Part shown: in pieces, positions 12,201 through 22,670 of the stretch
How the letters are laid out: every line of letters starts with the position of its first letter
How positions within the stretch are numbered: the first letter of the stretch is position 1
Assembly: GCA_033439795.1 (NCBI GenBank)
Contig: JAUTDP010000009.1
Coordinates: 1,240,001-1,304,000 of the forward strand
Origin: Sordaria brevicollis
Taxonomy: Eukaryota > Ascomycota > Sordariomycetes > Sordariales > Sordariaceae
Direction: 5' to 3'
Length of the DNA stretch: 64,000 nucleotides
Notes under the pieces: model-generated
What the model was told of the DNA's origin: nothing
What the model saw: only the letters and a program-made list of their open reading frames with translations
Databases searched by the model: none
Position numbers and translations under genes: made by a program

Positions 12201-12699
12201 GAGCTTCGAACTCGACGCATTGAAGCTTGTGCCTGGAAAGATTCAAAAGCATAGAGCCAAGGACACTCGACGACGTCTTAATCAGCAACTGGTACCCGGC
12301 CAGCCGTTACCCCCACGTAGCCAACGAGGCTCCCCTCCTACATCCAATCGATTCCCAGACCTTAGTCGTAGTCCCGGTAATGTATCGGATGGTAATGGTT
12401 CGGATGGTGATAATGATAATAACGGCCAACCTCCCCCGGGCCCGGCACGCAGTAGACCACGTAGAAGACCGCCAAGTAGATCACGAGGAAGGGGTAGACC
12501 GCCAAGCAATCGTACCGGCAGCGCACCCAGTAGAGGAAGGGGTAGCAGTATAGCTAGTTCTAGTATCAGAGGAAGTCGCGGAAGACCTCCCAAGGGTAAG
12601 GGTAAGGCTGGTCCTCCTCGGTTGAGAGGTAGAAATAGAGAGCACGATATATTGAGCGTAGAAGGAATAATAGAATTATTCAAGAAGTTAATAGATTGA

Positions 12700-12978
12700 G
12701 AGATAGACTAAGGAAGGAACGTTTGAAAGTATTATTTTAATATTAAATATAATAATAAGATTTCTATAATCTTCCTTCCCCGTATAATATAGTCCTTCTT
12801 CATATGATACTTCCCAGCAGTGTAGTTCCTTCCCAGGCATTCTCATCCCATAACATTATAAAGCACGTCAATCCCTTTCATCCTTTTTTTTCTTTTCATC
12901 CCTCATCCCCGTCATCCCAACCAAACCAAACTACCATCAACACCATCAAGACCGTCACCAACCTCGCCGTCGTCAATC
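12700..12978. other. 3' flank of the Helitron Rep gene
   Basis: A short AT-rich stretch at 12,735-12,770 is probably the 3' UTR. It is followed by pyrimidine-rich DNA that looks like the leader of the small frame at 12,979. The motif TCCCAGCAGTGTAGT near 12,818 recurs as TCCCAGCAGTATAGT near 13,327. Confidence 0.4.
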
Positions 12979-13294
12979 ATAGGTACCGGAAACCGCTTAC
13001 TGGAACAGCTTCATAATGGAGGAGAGGGCCTTAATATCAACAACCCTATCGAGCTACCTTGGGATGAAGAACAAAATGATAAACTAGACCGCCTCGTTAG
13101 TGACATCATACGGCAACAAGAAGAACAACGCGACCTCGTCGCCCCCAAGCGCCAACGCCTTGGTACCGGGTCCTGGGTTGGGACGAAAACCGTCTGGCCT
13201 TATGCCGACAACGGTCATCAGCTCCATCACAAGCAACGGTTAGTCAATTCTCTTTGGTTTCTTTCATCTCTTCTAACTGTAACTTAGACTTTGA
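12979..13294 (+). pseudogene. small Helitron-associated ORF, start codon probably lost
   Basis: The frame reads from an ATA at 12,979 through a charged protein (LDRLVSDIIRQQEEQRDLV, then APKRQRLGTGSWVG). No ATG precedes it in frame, but ATA in the context CAATCATAGGT is what RIP (TpG to TpA) would make of a normal ATG start. A GTTAGT donor at 13,239, a CTAAC branch and a TTAG acceptor at 13,287 would add two codons and a TGA (13,292-13,294); unspliced, the frame stops within about 50 bp. It follows the Rep gene on the same strand. No known domain is recognised. A chance ORF remains possible. Confidence 0.35.
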
Positions 13295-15511
13295 TACCGA
13301 CAATGTGGTTTTTCCGAGGTGGTCTCTCCCAGCAGTATAGTCTTTGGGTTTTAGTGGGGTATAAATAGCTGTCACGTGTCAACTCTAATACAATTTCATT
13401 ATCACGTGTTTAAAAGTAACGTTCGGCCGTGCGAGATGGGCGTTTCATTGACTCCGTTGGGCATATCAGGCTCCGCCCAAGGGTCTACTATTTTAACAGT
13501 ACGCTCGTTTTACCAATAACCGTGCTCAGTAAGTCACGCAGAAGCTTCTCGTTAAGAAGGAGGACGGTAGGAGCGAGTTGTAGAAGTTGATTGATGAGTT
13601 TCTTTAAATGATGGGATAAGCTGAGCTAGACCTTGGTAAAGGCTGTGAAGCAGTGTCGGGGGAGTAGAATGAATGTCGGCTATTGTTGCAGGTTTTTACG
13701 AAGAGAGGCTGCGCTCAGCGTTTTTATCGCCAAGGTTGACTTCGGATGCTGGATACCTCTACTGGACACGAATAAAGGGTTCTGACAGAATGGGAGGAAG
13801 GCTCTAGGATGCTAGTCGTCTGTATAGTTGTTGCTGTTTACATCGAATGAATATTCGCCGGTTCATTCACATCTTGACCCTTCAGCCCAACCTCATGTTT
13901 ACTGACAATCTACCGATACAAAGAGTTTCTGGTTACCACCTCTGACTCTCAACTGGGAGCCGGGCCAATGGAAAAAGAGACAAAGATGAGAAAGAAGGAA
14001 AGCCCTGAGAAGAACTGACGCAGGAGAGAAAACAAACAGAAGAAACAAGGTGATCAAAATTCTAAATTCGCTTGCGATATACCACAGGGCAAGTTGTTGT
14101 CTTTACTGGTAATCATGGTTAGTACAATTATGGGTATGTCGTTTTGGCACTGTGCGGCCTGGAAAGGTGTTGGTGGTGTTGGTGATGCTCGTCTTAATGG
14201 GCCGCTGGCATCCACGGAATGCCGTGTCTTTCACCGACGCGGAATGATGGACTCCGGTGTGTACAACCTCAAAGCACCGGGATAGTATAAACTACGCACC
14301 TCCCTTACCGTCGTCAAGGAGGCATACCCGGAATTCCTGGGGAGGGATATCTCATACGGGCGGTTGGTCCATTGCCTTGCCGTGCTTAGTACCTCTAGTT
14401 GTAGGCACATGTTCGTTTGACGAGAGTATGCCGACGAAGATAGATGAGTTAAGCAACAGAAACGGAATGGTACCAACCTGCCGTTTTATCGCTTTCCTGG
14501 CTCTGATATTATCGTGGGCGGGAAGTTGAACGTTGGTCATGCTTCCCCTTTCCTTTGATTGAGCAAGGTTTGAGAGTCTGTGTCGAAATGTGAATGCGCC
14601 CACAACTAGCCGTTTGCCTACATGTATGGCTCTGGACTTCGCACAGGCGGGCAAGTGGGCAGTTGGTTCAACTGTTCTTATATGGTTACTAGTGATATGG
14701 TCGATGATACCCTCACAGAGCATCTTGAGGGGGCAGCACGGGGTGTTGAGTGCTCCAATCCAGGCACCTACGCGCCCGAGAGAAATTATGAGTAAGGTAA
14801 AGGAATTTCTGAGTCGATATCTCTCTCACTTACTTTCTCCCGTTAAGGTGCATTTCGATTCCCATGCATGGGGGTGTATTCGGTTCCGCAAAAAGTCGCG
14901 ATAACTTCAAACTTCGAACCCGAAGCTCTGGGCTACCCATTCGGCCACCCGTCACCGGCCGCTAACCTTCGAACCTTCAATATTGCACAAGAACTGCCTT
15001 ATGTTCATTGACTTTTATTGTGCACAAAGTTCTACTGGTCGAGCAATTGTGTAAAAACTCGCGAACATTGTTGGTGTAATGGTGTTGGCGCAGGAAGCCA
15101 TATACCGTCTTTCTCCTTTGATTGTTGTCGAGCCGCGCGAGACCTCTCCTCCGTTCAAGAACTCCCGGCGCCACAGTACCGGAGAAAATGAGCATATTAT
15201 TATACATTACGAAGACCAAACACAAATTAAAAAGTTCATAGACGATACTCCCACCGCCAACTTGGTTGGAACCAACAACGATTCGCACACACTCTGAAAC
15301 CAGAATGCCAAATGAAGGACGCGCGGGTAGGATAGTAACGAAATTCTCCAAAGAGCCCAAGACCTCGGAGCGCCAACAAAAATAATAGCACCTTCGGAAT
15401 GGCCTAGGTGTATTAAGCCCGACTAAATACAAAGAAATAGTTGTCCAATGTCTCGCAGGGTAGCGTAATGGGCGCGTCAAGCATCGTCGGTGATATAACA
15501 AACCAACATAA
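13295..15511. other. gene-poor stretch right of the Helitron
   Basis: No coding frame I would defend. A TATAAATA box near 13,362 and two CACGTG E-box cores about 30 bp apart (13,376 and 13,405) could belong to a promoter without a visible gene. A hairpin-forming TTGGGC/GCCCAA pair lies near 13,458-13,481. A tRNA-like fragment near 14,895-14,965 is discussed among the rejected items. Confidence 0.4.
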
Positions 15512-16407
15512 TTGAGATTCCAGAGGGTTGGTATAAATGGAGTCGAATTTAAGAACCTCTACACAATCCGGCAAAAACAACTATTCCATTCCCTCATTAG
15601 TATCATCACACGCATTCCATCAAAGCGCACCCAGAACACCTGCAGGCAGCTATCATCAACCATTATTTTTTTTTGTTTCTGGGACAGCAAAAAGGAAAAA
15701 GAAAATCCACAACAACCCTGTTTCTGCTATAACCATCAGTATATCGGGCCACACGACCGAGGACAAACTCAAGCCGCAGGGCGGCAGGAGATTGTCACGG
15801 GCATATTATTTAATCTCGATCTGCTTTCAACTTGGTTTACCGGCCTAAACTCAATCAAATCTATCGAATTCAAACAGGCTCATGACACTATCCTAGCCTG
15901 GAGAAACGATACTGAAGCCCCACCCAATTTCAACGATGCCAACGTGGCGAGTAAACTGGATGCATTGTGGAAGAAAGTCGGGGCCCGGCCCACAGAGTAC
16001 ATGAACATTGTAAGTCCCTCTTTGATTATGAACACACAGGAAGGAACATACGGAGGCAAGGAATAGAGAGAAAAAAGCTAACTGAAAGTTGTTTGTGCAA
16101 CTGATGTCAGGGGAGCAACGCTTATCCCCGCAGACTTGCCATCATGTCAAAGGCGATCAGAGATGAAGTAGACGCTCTCACCGGGTTTGAACGCCCAGAG
16201 GACCCCAAGGATGCGGACACGAAGACTCAAGCCTCTGTGCACACTGCGCCGCTTGACGGTGGCGTCGGCCAGGGAACTGGGGAGGAGAGAGGCAGCTCCT
16301 CCGGCGGAAACGTACCGACCGAGAAGCGGCAGGAGCGGCTTCAATTGGCTATCGAAGAGATACTTCGGACTTATAATGAAGCCAGGCTAAAGAATACCCG
16401 CCCCTAG
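15512..16407 (+). CDS. orphan two-exon protein, copy A of a local family
   Basis: Exon 1 ends at 16,009 (GTAAGT donor, phase 0). A GCTAAC branch lies at 16,077-16,082 and the acceptor at 16,110. Exon 2 (16,111-16,407) is open to a TAG. Residues of exon 1 after about 15,793 are clearly protein-like: HDTILAWRNDTEAPPNF, then KLDALWKKVG. They match the gene at 18.3 kb position by position (HSNLLEWKKANAG, then KLDDLWRNY). Exon 2 carries GSSSGGNVPTEKRQERLQ, matching SGGSYGPNVPSEERHEG of the same relative. The start is doubtful: ATG 15,512 is the only in-frame ATG but the first 90 residues look like leader sequence, so a further intron or a damaged start is possible. No known domain; function unknown. 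Confidence 0.5.
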
Positions 16408-18268
16408 AGTTTCTGGCTAGCCTTGGATTTTGGTCGGAGATGGAATGATGATTATGGTAGGCGACGGAGACATGGGCAGCTTGCTCTCGTCTTCTTTGTT
16501 GCTTCCTAACCGTTTGACTGGCTTCACGGGAAGTAATGTACCTGATGACGAAAGCCCAACGATACCTCTATGGAGGAGAATCAGGAGGATTCAATTTGAG
16601 CACATATGGATCTGGCAGGAGATCCACTTAGAAAGATCGAGTTCAAGCATGGAGGGTCCTTCGAGTATGCAGATTGGGGAGGTCGGCCGGTTACTTTCTT
16701 CCATGCTTTGCCAAGAGATATTGAAATCATGTATGGGTTTGGGTTATTTGGATATCGTGACACTGGATATTTGGTTTCCTCGACTCTTACCGAGGTGGAC
16801 CTAGCTATGAGGGTATATCGAGGCTTTGGATGGCGCTTCTCTTTGTTGCTTACCTTGAGTACACGACGGCAGTTGGATTGATATTATGACGCTGGTCGTC
16901 GGGAGAGTGGGTTAGTGGTAGTAGGCTGGGCTTGAATCTCACGTTCCTTTCGGATCTTGTCGGTCGTCTCATTGCTTATTCCTGACTTTGACGGGAGATT
17001 GGGTTCTTTGGAAATGAATGAATATTTTGGAATGGAAGGTATCGCATTGCCAGGACATCGGTCGTCGAGGTGGTTGTTGCTGGTCAACTTGGAAATTTGA
17101 TTTTGTCATTACCTACGCGACGGGTGCGATTAACGCTTTTGGCTTTGATGATGTGTTCCGCTTGCTTTAGCCAAACTTCAAGTTCTGTGCCCTTGATGAC
17201 GACCATCATTGAATTCGGAAGCGCGGAAATCATTCGGCTTCCAAAAGGGTCCGTCATCTTGTCTAAATAGTTTTAATATTTCTTATTATTCACATACATC
17301 GATCCGCTAGGGTCCTTTGCCCAAGGTCGCTTCTTCGCAAGTCTCCGGCCGAGGTTTCGTAAGACAATGGATCCTTCCCAAAATCCAAGACTGTCTCATA
17401 AAGGAAAAAAAAGCCCCTATATGCGGTAGTATCGTCAAGCTCGCAGGGAGGTCGCGATAGCCTTGCCACGTATTTTTGGACTCGAAGTCTTACGTCACTC
17501 ACTTAGTATCTCACCTTCAGCCTCTAAATCTAGAACCTCTTCGCCACTCAAACTACCACCAATTGGTTTCCATTCCGGTTTTTCTAGTTGTCAATTCATC
17601 CCTCAAAATGAAAATATATGTATAAAAAATTGTAAAGCGTATTGGTACAGGGCGCTAGAAACTACATCCTGGCCTTCTTCTTTCATCATCGACGGGCCGT
17701 CCTAAGCCCCCGGCTTCTACCAACTCTTTCCGCTATCCCAGCAAAGGAAGGTAAAGAAAAGCGCATACTGAAGACCCAACACACCGTCAGGGCCCAACGA
17801 CAGCATTCCAACCGCCGATGAGGTTGGGAATAACGGTACGGGTAACTTCTGCCCACTTGAAAGCCGAAAGCACAACCAAAAGCGCCCGGTTGGGATGATG
17901 ATGTACGGGAAGTTAAAAGTAGTGCCTCAACGCGCCAACAGTTTTTATCCTGGCCCTGTTATCATCTGAACTTATTTCTCCCGATCATATACCGAAGAGC
18001 AGTGGCCTACTGTCATGGACGAGCGGGTTGTTGGTCGCTTCAACACCCGAAGTGGATTTATATGCCCCGTTCTGAGTGAGGATGTGGACGAAGCTCAACG
18101 GGTAGAGCGAGTATAAGAATCCTTTAATGAACCAGCAAAGATGAGCTCTTCCTCTCTATCCTCGTCAGCAATATCATCTGCTTTTCGCAAGATCCGCTCA
18201 CAGTTCAAGGTCAAACCATCCTTCCTTCTCAGCAGCAGACTTCAGAGAATTGCACGTCGTCCGTCAAG
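16408..18268. other. intergenic stretch with a degenerate coding-like block
   Basis: A frame at 16,606-16,881 reads like protein (ADWGGRPVTFFHALPRDIEI, then FGLFGYRDTGY) but has no proper gene structure. A more decayed copy of the same sequence lies at 19,080-19,240, downstream of the related gene. The rest, to 18,268, shows nothing convincing. The final 130 bp (TCATCTTC-rich) look like the leader of the next gene. Confidence 0.4.
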
Positions 18269-18963
18269 ATGTCGCAATCTACAGGCTCTCAACAGCCCAG
18301 CCCACCTGAGTCCCTCGACAAAATTTTAGTGCAGGTCAAGGGGTTTATATTCGAGCCTCGGTTCAAACACAATCGCGATTTCATCCAGGAGATGCACAGC
18401 AACCTCCTAGAGTGGAAGAAAGCAAACGCCGGCAAAGTTTTCGCAGAGTCGGTGGTGACGAAGCTGGACGATCTGTGGAGGAACTATCTCGAGTACCAAG
18501 TGGGAGAGACTAATGACCTCGCACAAGCTGGTGTAAGTCACTCACCTCCTGTATCAACTAAATGACCGTGAACGAACTCAAAAGAGGGACAAAGAGGCTG
18601 ACAGGAGGCTGTGTGGCGTTCACTCACATTTAGGCGGGAAAGAAATACGTGGCTAGAGTTGGCCCCCAGCTTGGTAGCCTCGGAAAGAAACTAGAAGCCA
18701 TCACTTGCAAGAAGCAAAAAATCGAGTTCTTGGAAAATACCCAGACCACAACCACGAGCACTCACCCGCACGCGCATGGACACACGACGGTGTATGGTCG
18801 GGGCCCCTGCCACATATGTGACCAGCAGAGCGGCGGTTCCTACGGCCCGAACGTACCGTCCGAGGAACGACACGAGGGACGACCAAGGCAGGACTCTCCT
18901 GTACTCGGTGCACTGGCACTTGGTCAAACACAGAATGATGACTATGGCGTGCGACGAACCTAG
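18269..18963 (+). CDS. orphan two-exon protein, copy B of a local family
   Basis: ATG 18,269 lies in a good context (GTCAAGATGTCGC). Exon 1 (18,269-18,532, 88 codons) ends at a GTAAGT donor in phase 0; exon 2 (18,634-18,963) begins after TTTAG. The product is 197 residues. The N-terminal half is helical and charged, with FIQEMHSNLLEWKKANAGK and KLDDLWRNYLEY. The C-terminal half has a His/Thr-rich stretch (THPHAHGHTTV), a CHIC pair and GPNVPSEERHEGRPRQD. It is a diverged relative of the gene at 15.5 kb with the same intron position and phase, and shares the KLxxL layout with the gene at 2.1 kb. No known domain; function unknown. Confidence 0.6.
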
Positions 18964-19591
18964 GAGCAACTTCCTCTTTTCGTTGTTCTTTCGCCTTCCT
19001 ACTCACTAACTGGATTTATCCATGGGAGGGAGGATAATCAAGGGGGATACAGGCTAGGCACCTACAGATTTGAAGGATGGTGGTGATTAGGAAGTACAGG
19101 ATGGGGAGTTTGACCGGTTACTTGCTTTGATCCTTCGGCAAACGGAGTCAAGATCATATGATGCTTTGATCTTTGGATTTCTTTTCGGATATTGGGACAA
19201 TGGACCTTTGGACACTGTGACGCTGGCCGTCGAATAGTTAGCTGATTTACTCTGAATTTTGAGATATGTGATAAATTTCTAATGGTACATTTTCCAGGGG
19301 TGTCTCTTTGATAGATATATCTCTAGGCTGGGATACCGTCAGCCCCAGAGTGCAGAGTTTCTTTTCCGAGACCACAGATCCGGATAACCAAAGAAACGAC
19401 ATTCAAGGATGATCATACTTCCCTTGGAATGCCAAAACCCTTCAATTTAAGGCGTGGCTCGGGCTTGACACTTATTTTACACATAGACGGGAATATGGAC
19501 CATATGTCATGACGCAGAAGACAAACTAAGCACTGGGGGAGTACGGCGGCAGAAAGTGGGCATTACAAGTGATAAATTCGATGTTCATAGC
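18964..19591. other. 3' flank of orphan gene copy B
   Basis: No gene. The stretch 19,080-19,240 resembles 16,655-16,905 (shared GGGGAG...CCGGTTACTT, GGATAT..G..AC..TGG and TGACGCTGG(C/T)CGTCG), consistent with a duplicated unit longer than the gene itself. Confidence 0.4.
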
Positions 19592-21448
19592 TCATGACTG
19601 CCGGCTCCTGTTCATGAGGCCAGTGAAGAATGCTTGCAAGTTTTCGGTGTCCATCTGAGGAGTCTCCTCCACCGTCTCGCCTTCAGGGTCAAGAGGTTCG
19701 GGCGAGTTGCCAAAGGCTTGGCGTTCCTGTCAGGGTCAAGCATGTTAGTAGACACTCGCAGAATTAAGTATATCGGGATTGTCCGCGGGTTGCTACGAGA
19801 CAGGAAACGTACCTTCAGACGCTGGAGCATGTCATCGGCATCCACCTGGATGCCTCCCATGTTAAACTGCACCGGGCCAATGTGCTCCAAGACCTTGGCC
19901 TCGGCTTGCTGTTTCAGCTGGTCGTCCTCCGTCAACGAGTCGGACGTCGTTTTCCTCGCGTTCTTTATCCTAGCCAGATGGCCAGTTGGCTCCTCGTTCT
20001 TTTGTTTGTATACATCTAGCAACTTGAGCTGCTTTTCCAAGAACTGCTGTGTCTCTGTCGTATGCACTTCCAACTTTGTCGAGTGATTGCTCGAACCGGC
20101 GATATGGAGAGCGTCCATGGTTGGATCTTGTACAGAAGCCTCGTACAAGGCTACAGAGGATCCGTCTGGCTCTTTTGGCTCTTCGTACTCTTCCTCCTCA
20201 GGCTCTTGATCTTCATCGCCGTTTTTGTTGTCGTTCGCCTCGTCCTTTTGTTCATCGTCCCCATTAGCGACACGCTGAGGTTGTCGTGGCCAAGGTATGC
20301 TTAGATCTGCTGCCCACCCAGAGCTGACTGCCTCGACATCAAATCCTTCCCTGAGTACACGAATTTTACCCCATGAATCCCAGTTCGGGGGGACGAGAAT
20401 CTTATCTCTGTCGATAACATTGTGTTTAAGTGGTTGCTTCTTGAGGAGAGAATGGATGCCCAGGCTGGAGTGGACCAGAGTGGGCAGCTGTGAGGGTAGA
20501 GAGGGTGTAGTGTAAATCAGCGATGCACCGTCTGCGGGAAGTATCCGTTAGCGTCTTCTCTTGGAGTAGAAAGTAACAAGTTGCCAAGACTTACGCCTCA
20601 AAAGGATAGTTCGGAGAAACTGTAGCACCACGTCAAAGTCCTCTTCTTTCCAGCTCTGGGTCTTTTCCAAATACTCCATCTTCTCGGCCTGGAAACGACG
20701 TTAGTTTTCCGAATACGACCATACAGCGTTTCGCCCAAACACCTACATTCTGGCACACCACACAGAGAGGCATGCCCAAGGCATCCTCCCACTCTCCAGG
20801 GCCAACAGGCAAAGAAACATCAGCATCCGCGGATGAAGTCGGAACAGCACTGGTGCCATCCAGGTTAAGTCCGCCACCTCGACCCCGTTCCCTCCATACG
20901 GTCATAACCTCCTCCATAGTTGCCGAGCATTCACGGTTGAGTTTCTGAAAGACCGTTCGCAACAACAGAATCCACTCTCTGAGTTGGCGCATCCATTTCC
21001 ACGGCTGTGACCAATCCAACAGGATGACGATCAACGTGTTCGGTATCGACTGCGGTGTGATAAGCGGTTGTATAAGGGACGCAAAGGCGGGCGACGGGTC
21101 GGTAAGGGTGTAAAGAGAGATGCGCGCTAGGGTGTCTTCCTGATCGGCATCTAGGACGTCGTAGTAGGTGTATCCGAGGGCAAAGCTGTTCGCGATGGGT
21201 GGCTTGCGTGAGCCCTGGCGGTCGGTGTTGCGCCGGAGCTCGTTTCTGGAGAGTGATTCGAAAAACTCGCGCTGAGAGTCAACGCTGCCGCCTAGCAGCA
21301 GGATGTTCTTTTCGGGCAGACGTTTGGCGCTGGCCACAGAGTCCAGCATGGAGCTCCAGAGCTCCTTCTTCTCCTTTTCGCCATTTCTGGAGTCGGAACC
21401 CGACGACGCGGCCGTGTAGCTCGAGTATCTGTTCGTGTTGCCCGCCAT
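19592..21448 (-). CDS. cytoplasmic dynein light intermediate chain
   Basis: Exons on the minus strand are 21448-20747, 20688-20595, 20531-19813 and 19726-19592. All phases fit, giving 549 residues. The start is the Met of MAGNTNRYSS; an ATG 27 codons upstream gives an unlikely N-terminus. The GTPase-like fold begins with NILLLGGSVDSQREFF (residues 48-63), a P-loop position lacking the usual GKS/T, as in fungal light intermediate chains. LLDWSQPWKWMRQLREW (from 143) is the family's hallmark segment. A Glu/Asp-rich linker and coiled-coil-like region follow. The C-terminal ENLQAFFTGLMNR helix resembles the cargo-adaptor-binding helix of animal LIC. The known role is to link the dynein motor, through its heavy-chain tail, to adaptors for nuclear and vesicle transport. 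It is divergent with the Bax-inhibitor gene, sharing a 1.2-kb promoter region. Confidence 0.88.
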
Positions 21449-22670
21449 TCTGCCGGCTCGGTCTCTCCCGTCCAATAATAACCTCAAGAGCTCTTCCAAT
21501 CTTCTCCGTATCCACCAATCTTTGAGCAATTCAACAGTACGGTCGTCTGTTGAGGTGATGTTGATGCTGGGGGTTGAGCTAAAACTATCGCATTTGTGCC
21601 CGAGGTATGGAATCGGGAAGGGTGTAGCAATGACGGGCTCAGAGTTCGTGTCGTAAGAGGTCTGGCGTTGTCATGGCGCGCTGAATCTGCGCTCGTGGAG
21701 TGGTGGTCGAGAAAGGTCTTTGTCGTGGGAGGCAAACGGAGGAAGAAAGGCGTTGAGGTTGGTCGATAAGAGTCGGGATGGAATGTCCTGATGAGCTGGA
21801 CCTTCCCCAAGTCGAAAGTGTTTCCCTACTGGCGGGCCGTCAATTGCCCGAAACGCGAGCTGCTTCTAGGTGCTCCAGCGCTCAGTTCGCGTGCTGAAGT
21901 GCAACCCAACAAACGACGGACCACAAAGACTCGTTGTTGCGCCGGTGGACCGTCGAGCTTGGGGAACGGGAACCACGCAGGCGCGCAGGGAGGACCGTTG
22001 CCAGTCCCTTCCTATTTGGTGGAGTCCCTTTCGCATGTGTCGATCAGGGCGGGGCTCTGTGACTGGTGGTTTCAGCTTTCTATAGTATTACCCTAACCCT
22101 TATCCTCCGCATCTTACGACCGGCCTGGGCTTGACGGGCAGGATGGCGGGTCAGCAGGGTCAAACAAGAAGAGCGGGTGTGACAGCCCTTTCAAGCTTTG
22201 TGCTGACGAAGTTTCGATAAAATGGTGGAAGGTTCGGAACAGTCACCCGGCTTTAACAAATGCGCACCCGATTTCTATGCATTTCGGTTAGTGTATCATG
22301 GGATTGTGACTCGCTGCGCCACTCTGGGCAGGAAGCAAGCCGTCATGGTCCAGGCAGGCGGCCACAAGGTCAAGTCCATCATCCCCGCCGCGCCTGGGGT
22401 TCTAAAATCCATTACATATCCACCCGGAAGCCCACTGCTGCTGCACTACAACGCCGTCATCAGCGGATCAATCACATCTGCCTGCGGGCGTCCTCTTATA
22501 ACCTCTCTCAGCCGTCCACTTACATCACCTAGAACCGTCCTTTTTTCATCCACCTGTCTGCTCAGTGACCATCTCTGCTTCGCTTCGAGTACCTTTGATC
22601 AACACAGCGACAAGGACATTCTACCAGATCGACAATCCGAGAGACTTTACTATCTTCGACGGAAGCACCA
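21449..22670. other. divergent promoter region, dynein LIC / Bax-inhibitor gene
   Basis: The open frames here are leader-sequence shadows. A telomere-like ACCCTAACCCT occurs at 22,090-22,100. The 150 bp before 22,671 are C/T/A-rich, as in fungal 5' leaders. Confidence 0.5.
22090..22100 (+). promoter_or_regulatory. telobox-like element ACCCTAACCCT
   Basis: Almost two telomeric repeat units in the shared promoter of two conserved genes. Similar motifs occur at 32,497 and 45,710. Binding by a telobox factor is inferred only. Confidence 0.35.

Larger units (their letters stand above)
4445..12699 (+). pseudogene. Helitron Rep-PIF1 helicase, broken by 17 TAG codons
   Basis: Proposed exons are 4445-4645, 4834-5868, 5921-7382, 7456-11821 and about 11881-12699. 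Two introns have clear donors, CTAAC branches and acceptors. Domain order: N-terminal CxxC-type finger (4470-4570, three Cys now Tyr); Gln/Pro-rich linker; intact CLYC/CITC finger (about 6610-6695); second damaged finger next to KWFTITV; Helitron-like Rep domain with HxH (GHTHSIYW, His codons 8854 and 8860) and twin Tyr NYVAKYISK (codons 9678 and 9690); PIF1 helicase with Walker A GRGSTGKS (10785-10808), IIDE (11031-11042), GDFYQLPPV, and HKSQGQT near 12076; basic tail with RGRPP motifs. In-frame TAGs begin at 5659, 6245, 6347, 6389, 7645, 8302, 8671, 8755, 8932, 9052, 9154, 9345, 10563, 10566, 10620, 11472 and 11793. A one-base shift occurs near 9190-9220, and the junction at 7383-7456 is also one base off. 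Confidence 0.88.
4445..13294 (+). mobile_element. Helitron (rolling-circle transposon), inactivated by RIP
   Basis: A single element is supported by one long Rep-helicase reading frame followed by a small accessory frame at 12,979-13,294. The limits given are those of the coding sequence. The true ends are not resolved: I found no convincing CTRR terminus with a GC hairpin to the right, nor a fixed 5' TC to the left. The base composition is close to host DNA, and the many stops are all G-to-A type changes at TpG, so it looks like a fairly recent insertion mutated lightly by RIP, in contrast to the AT-rich domain at 48.6-64 kb. Confidence 0.8.

Noticed and set aside
13295..13500. Helitron 3' end candidates: CTAAT near 13,389, or the TTGGGC/GCCCAA hairpin followed by CTAC
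   Set aside because: Neither combines a GC-rich hairpin 10-12 bp upstream with a CTRR terminus, so the end was left open.
14094..14904. Overlapping ORFs on both strands between the Helitron and the orphan genes
   Set aside because: No consistent splice signals, domains or codon preference. They look like chance frames.
14895..14965. tRNA-like sequence on the minus strand (TGGCCGAATGG A-box-like, GGTTCGA B-box core)
   Set aside because: No anticodon arm or acceptor stem can be formed and the boxes are too close together. At most it is a fragment of a tRNA-derived element.
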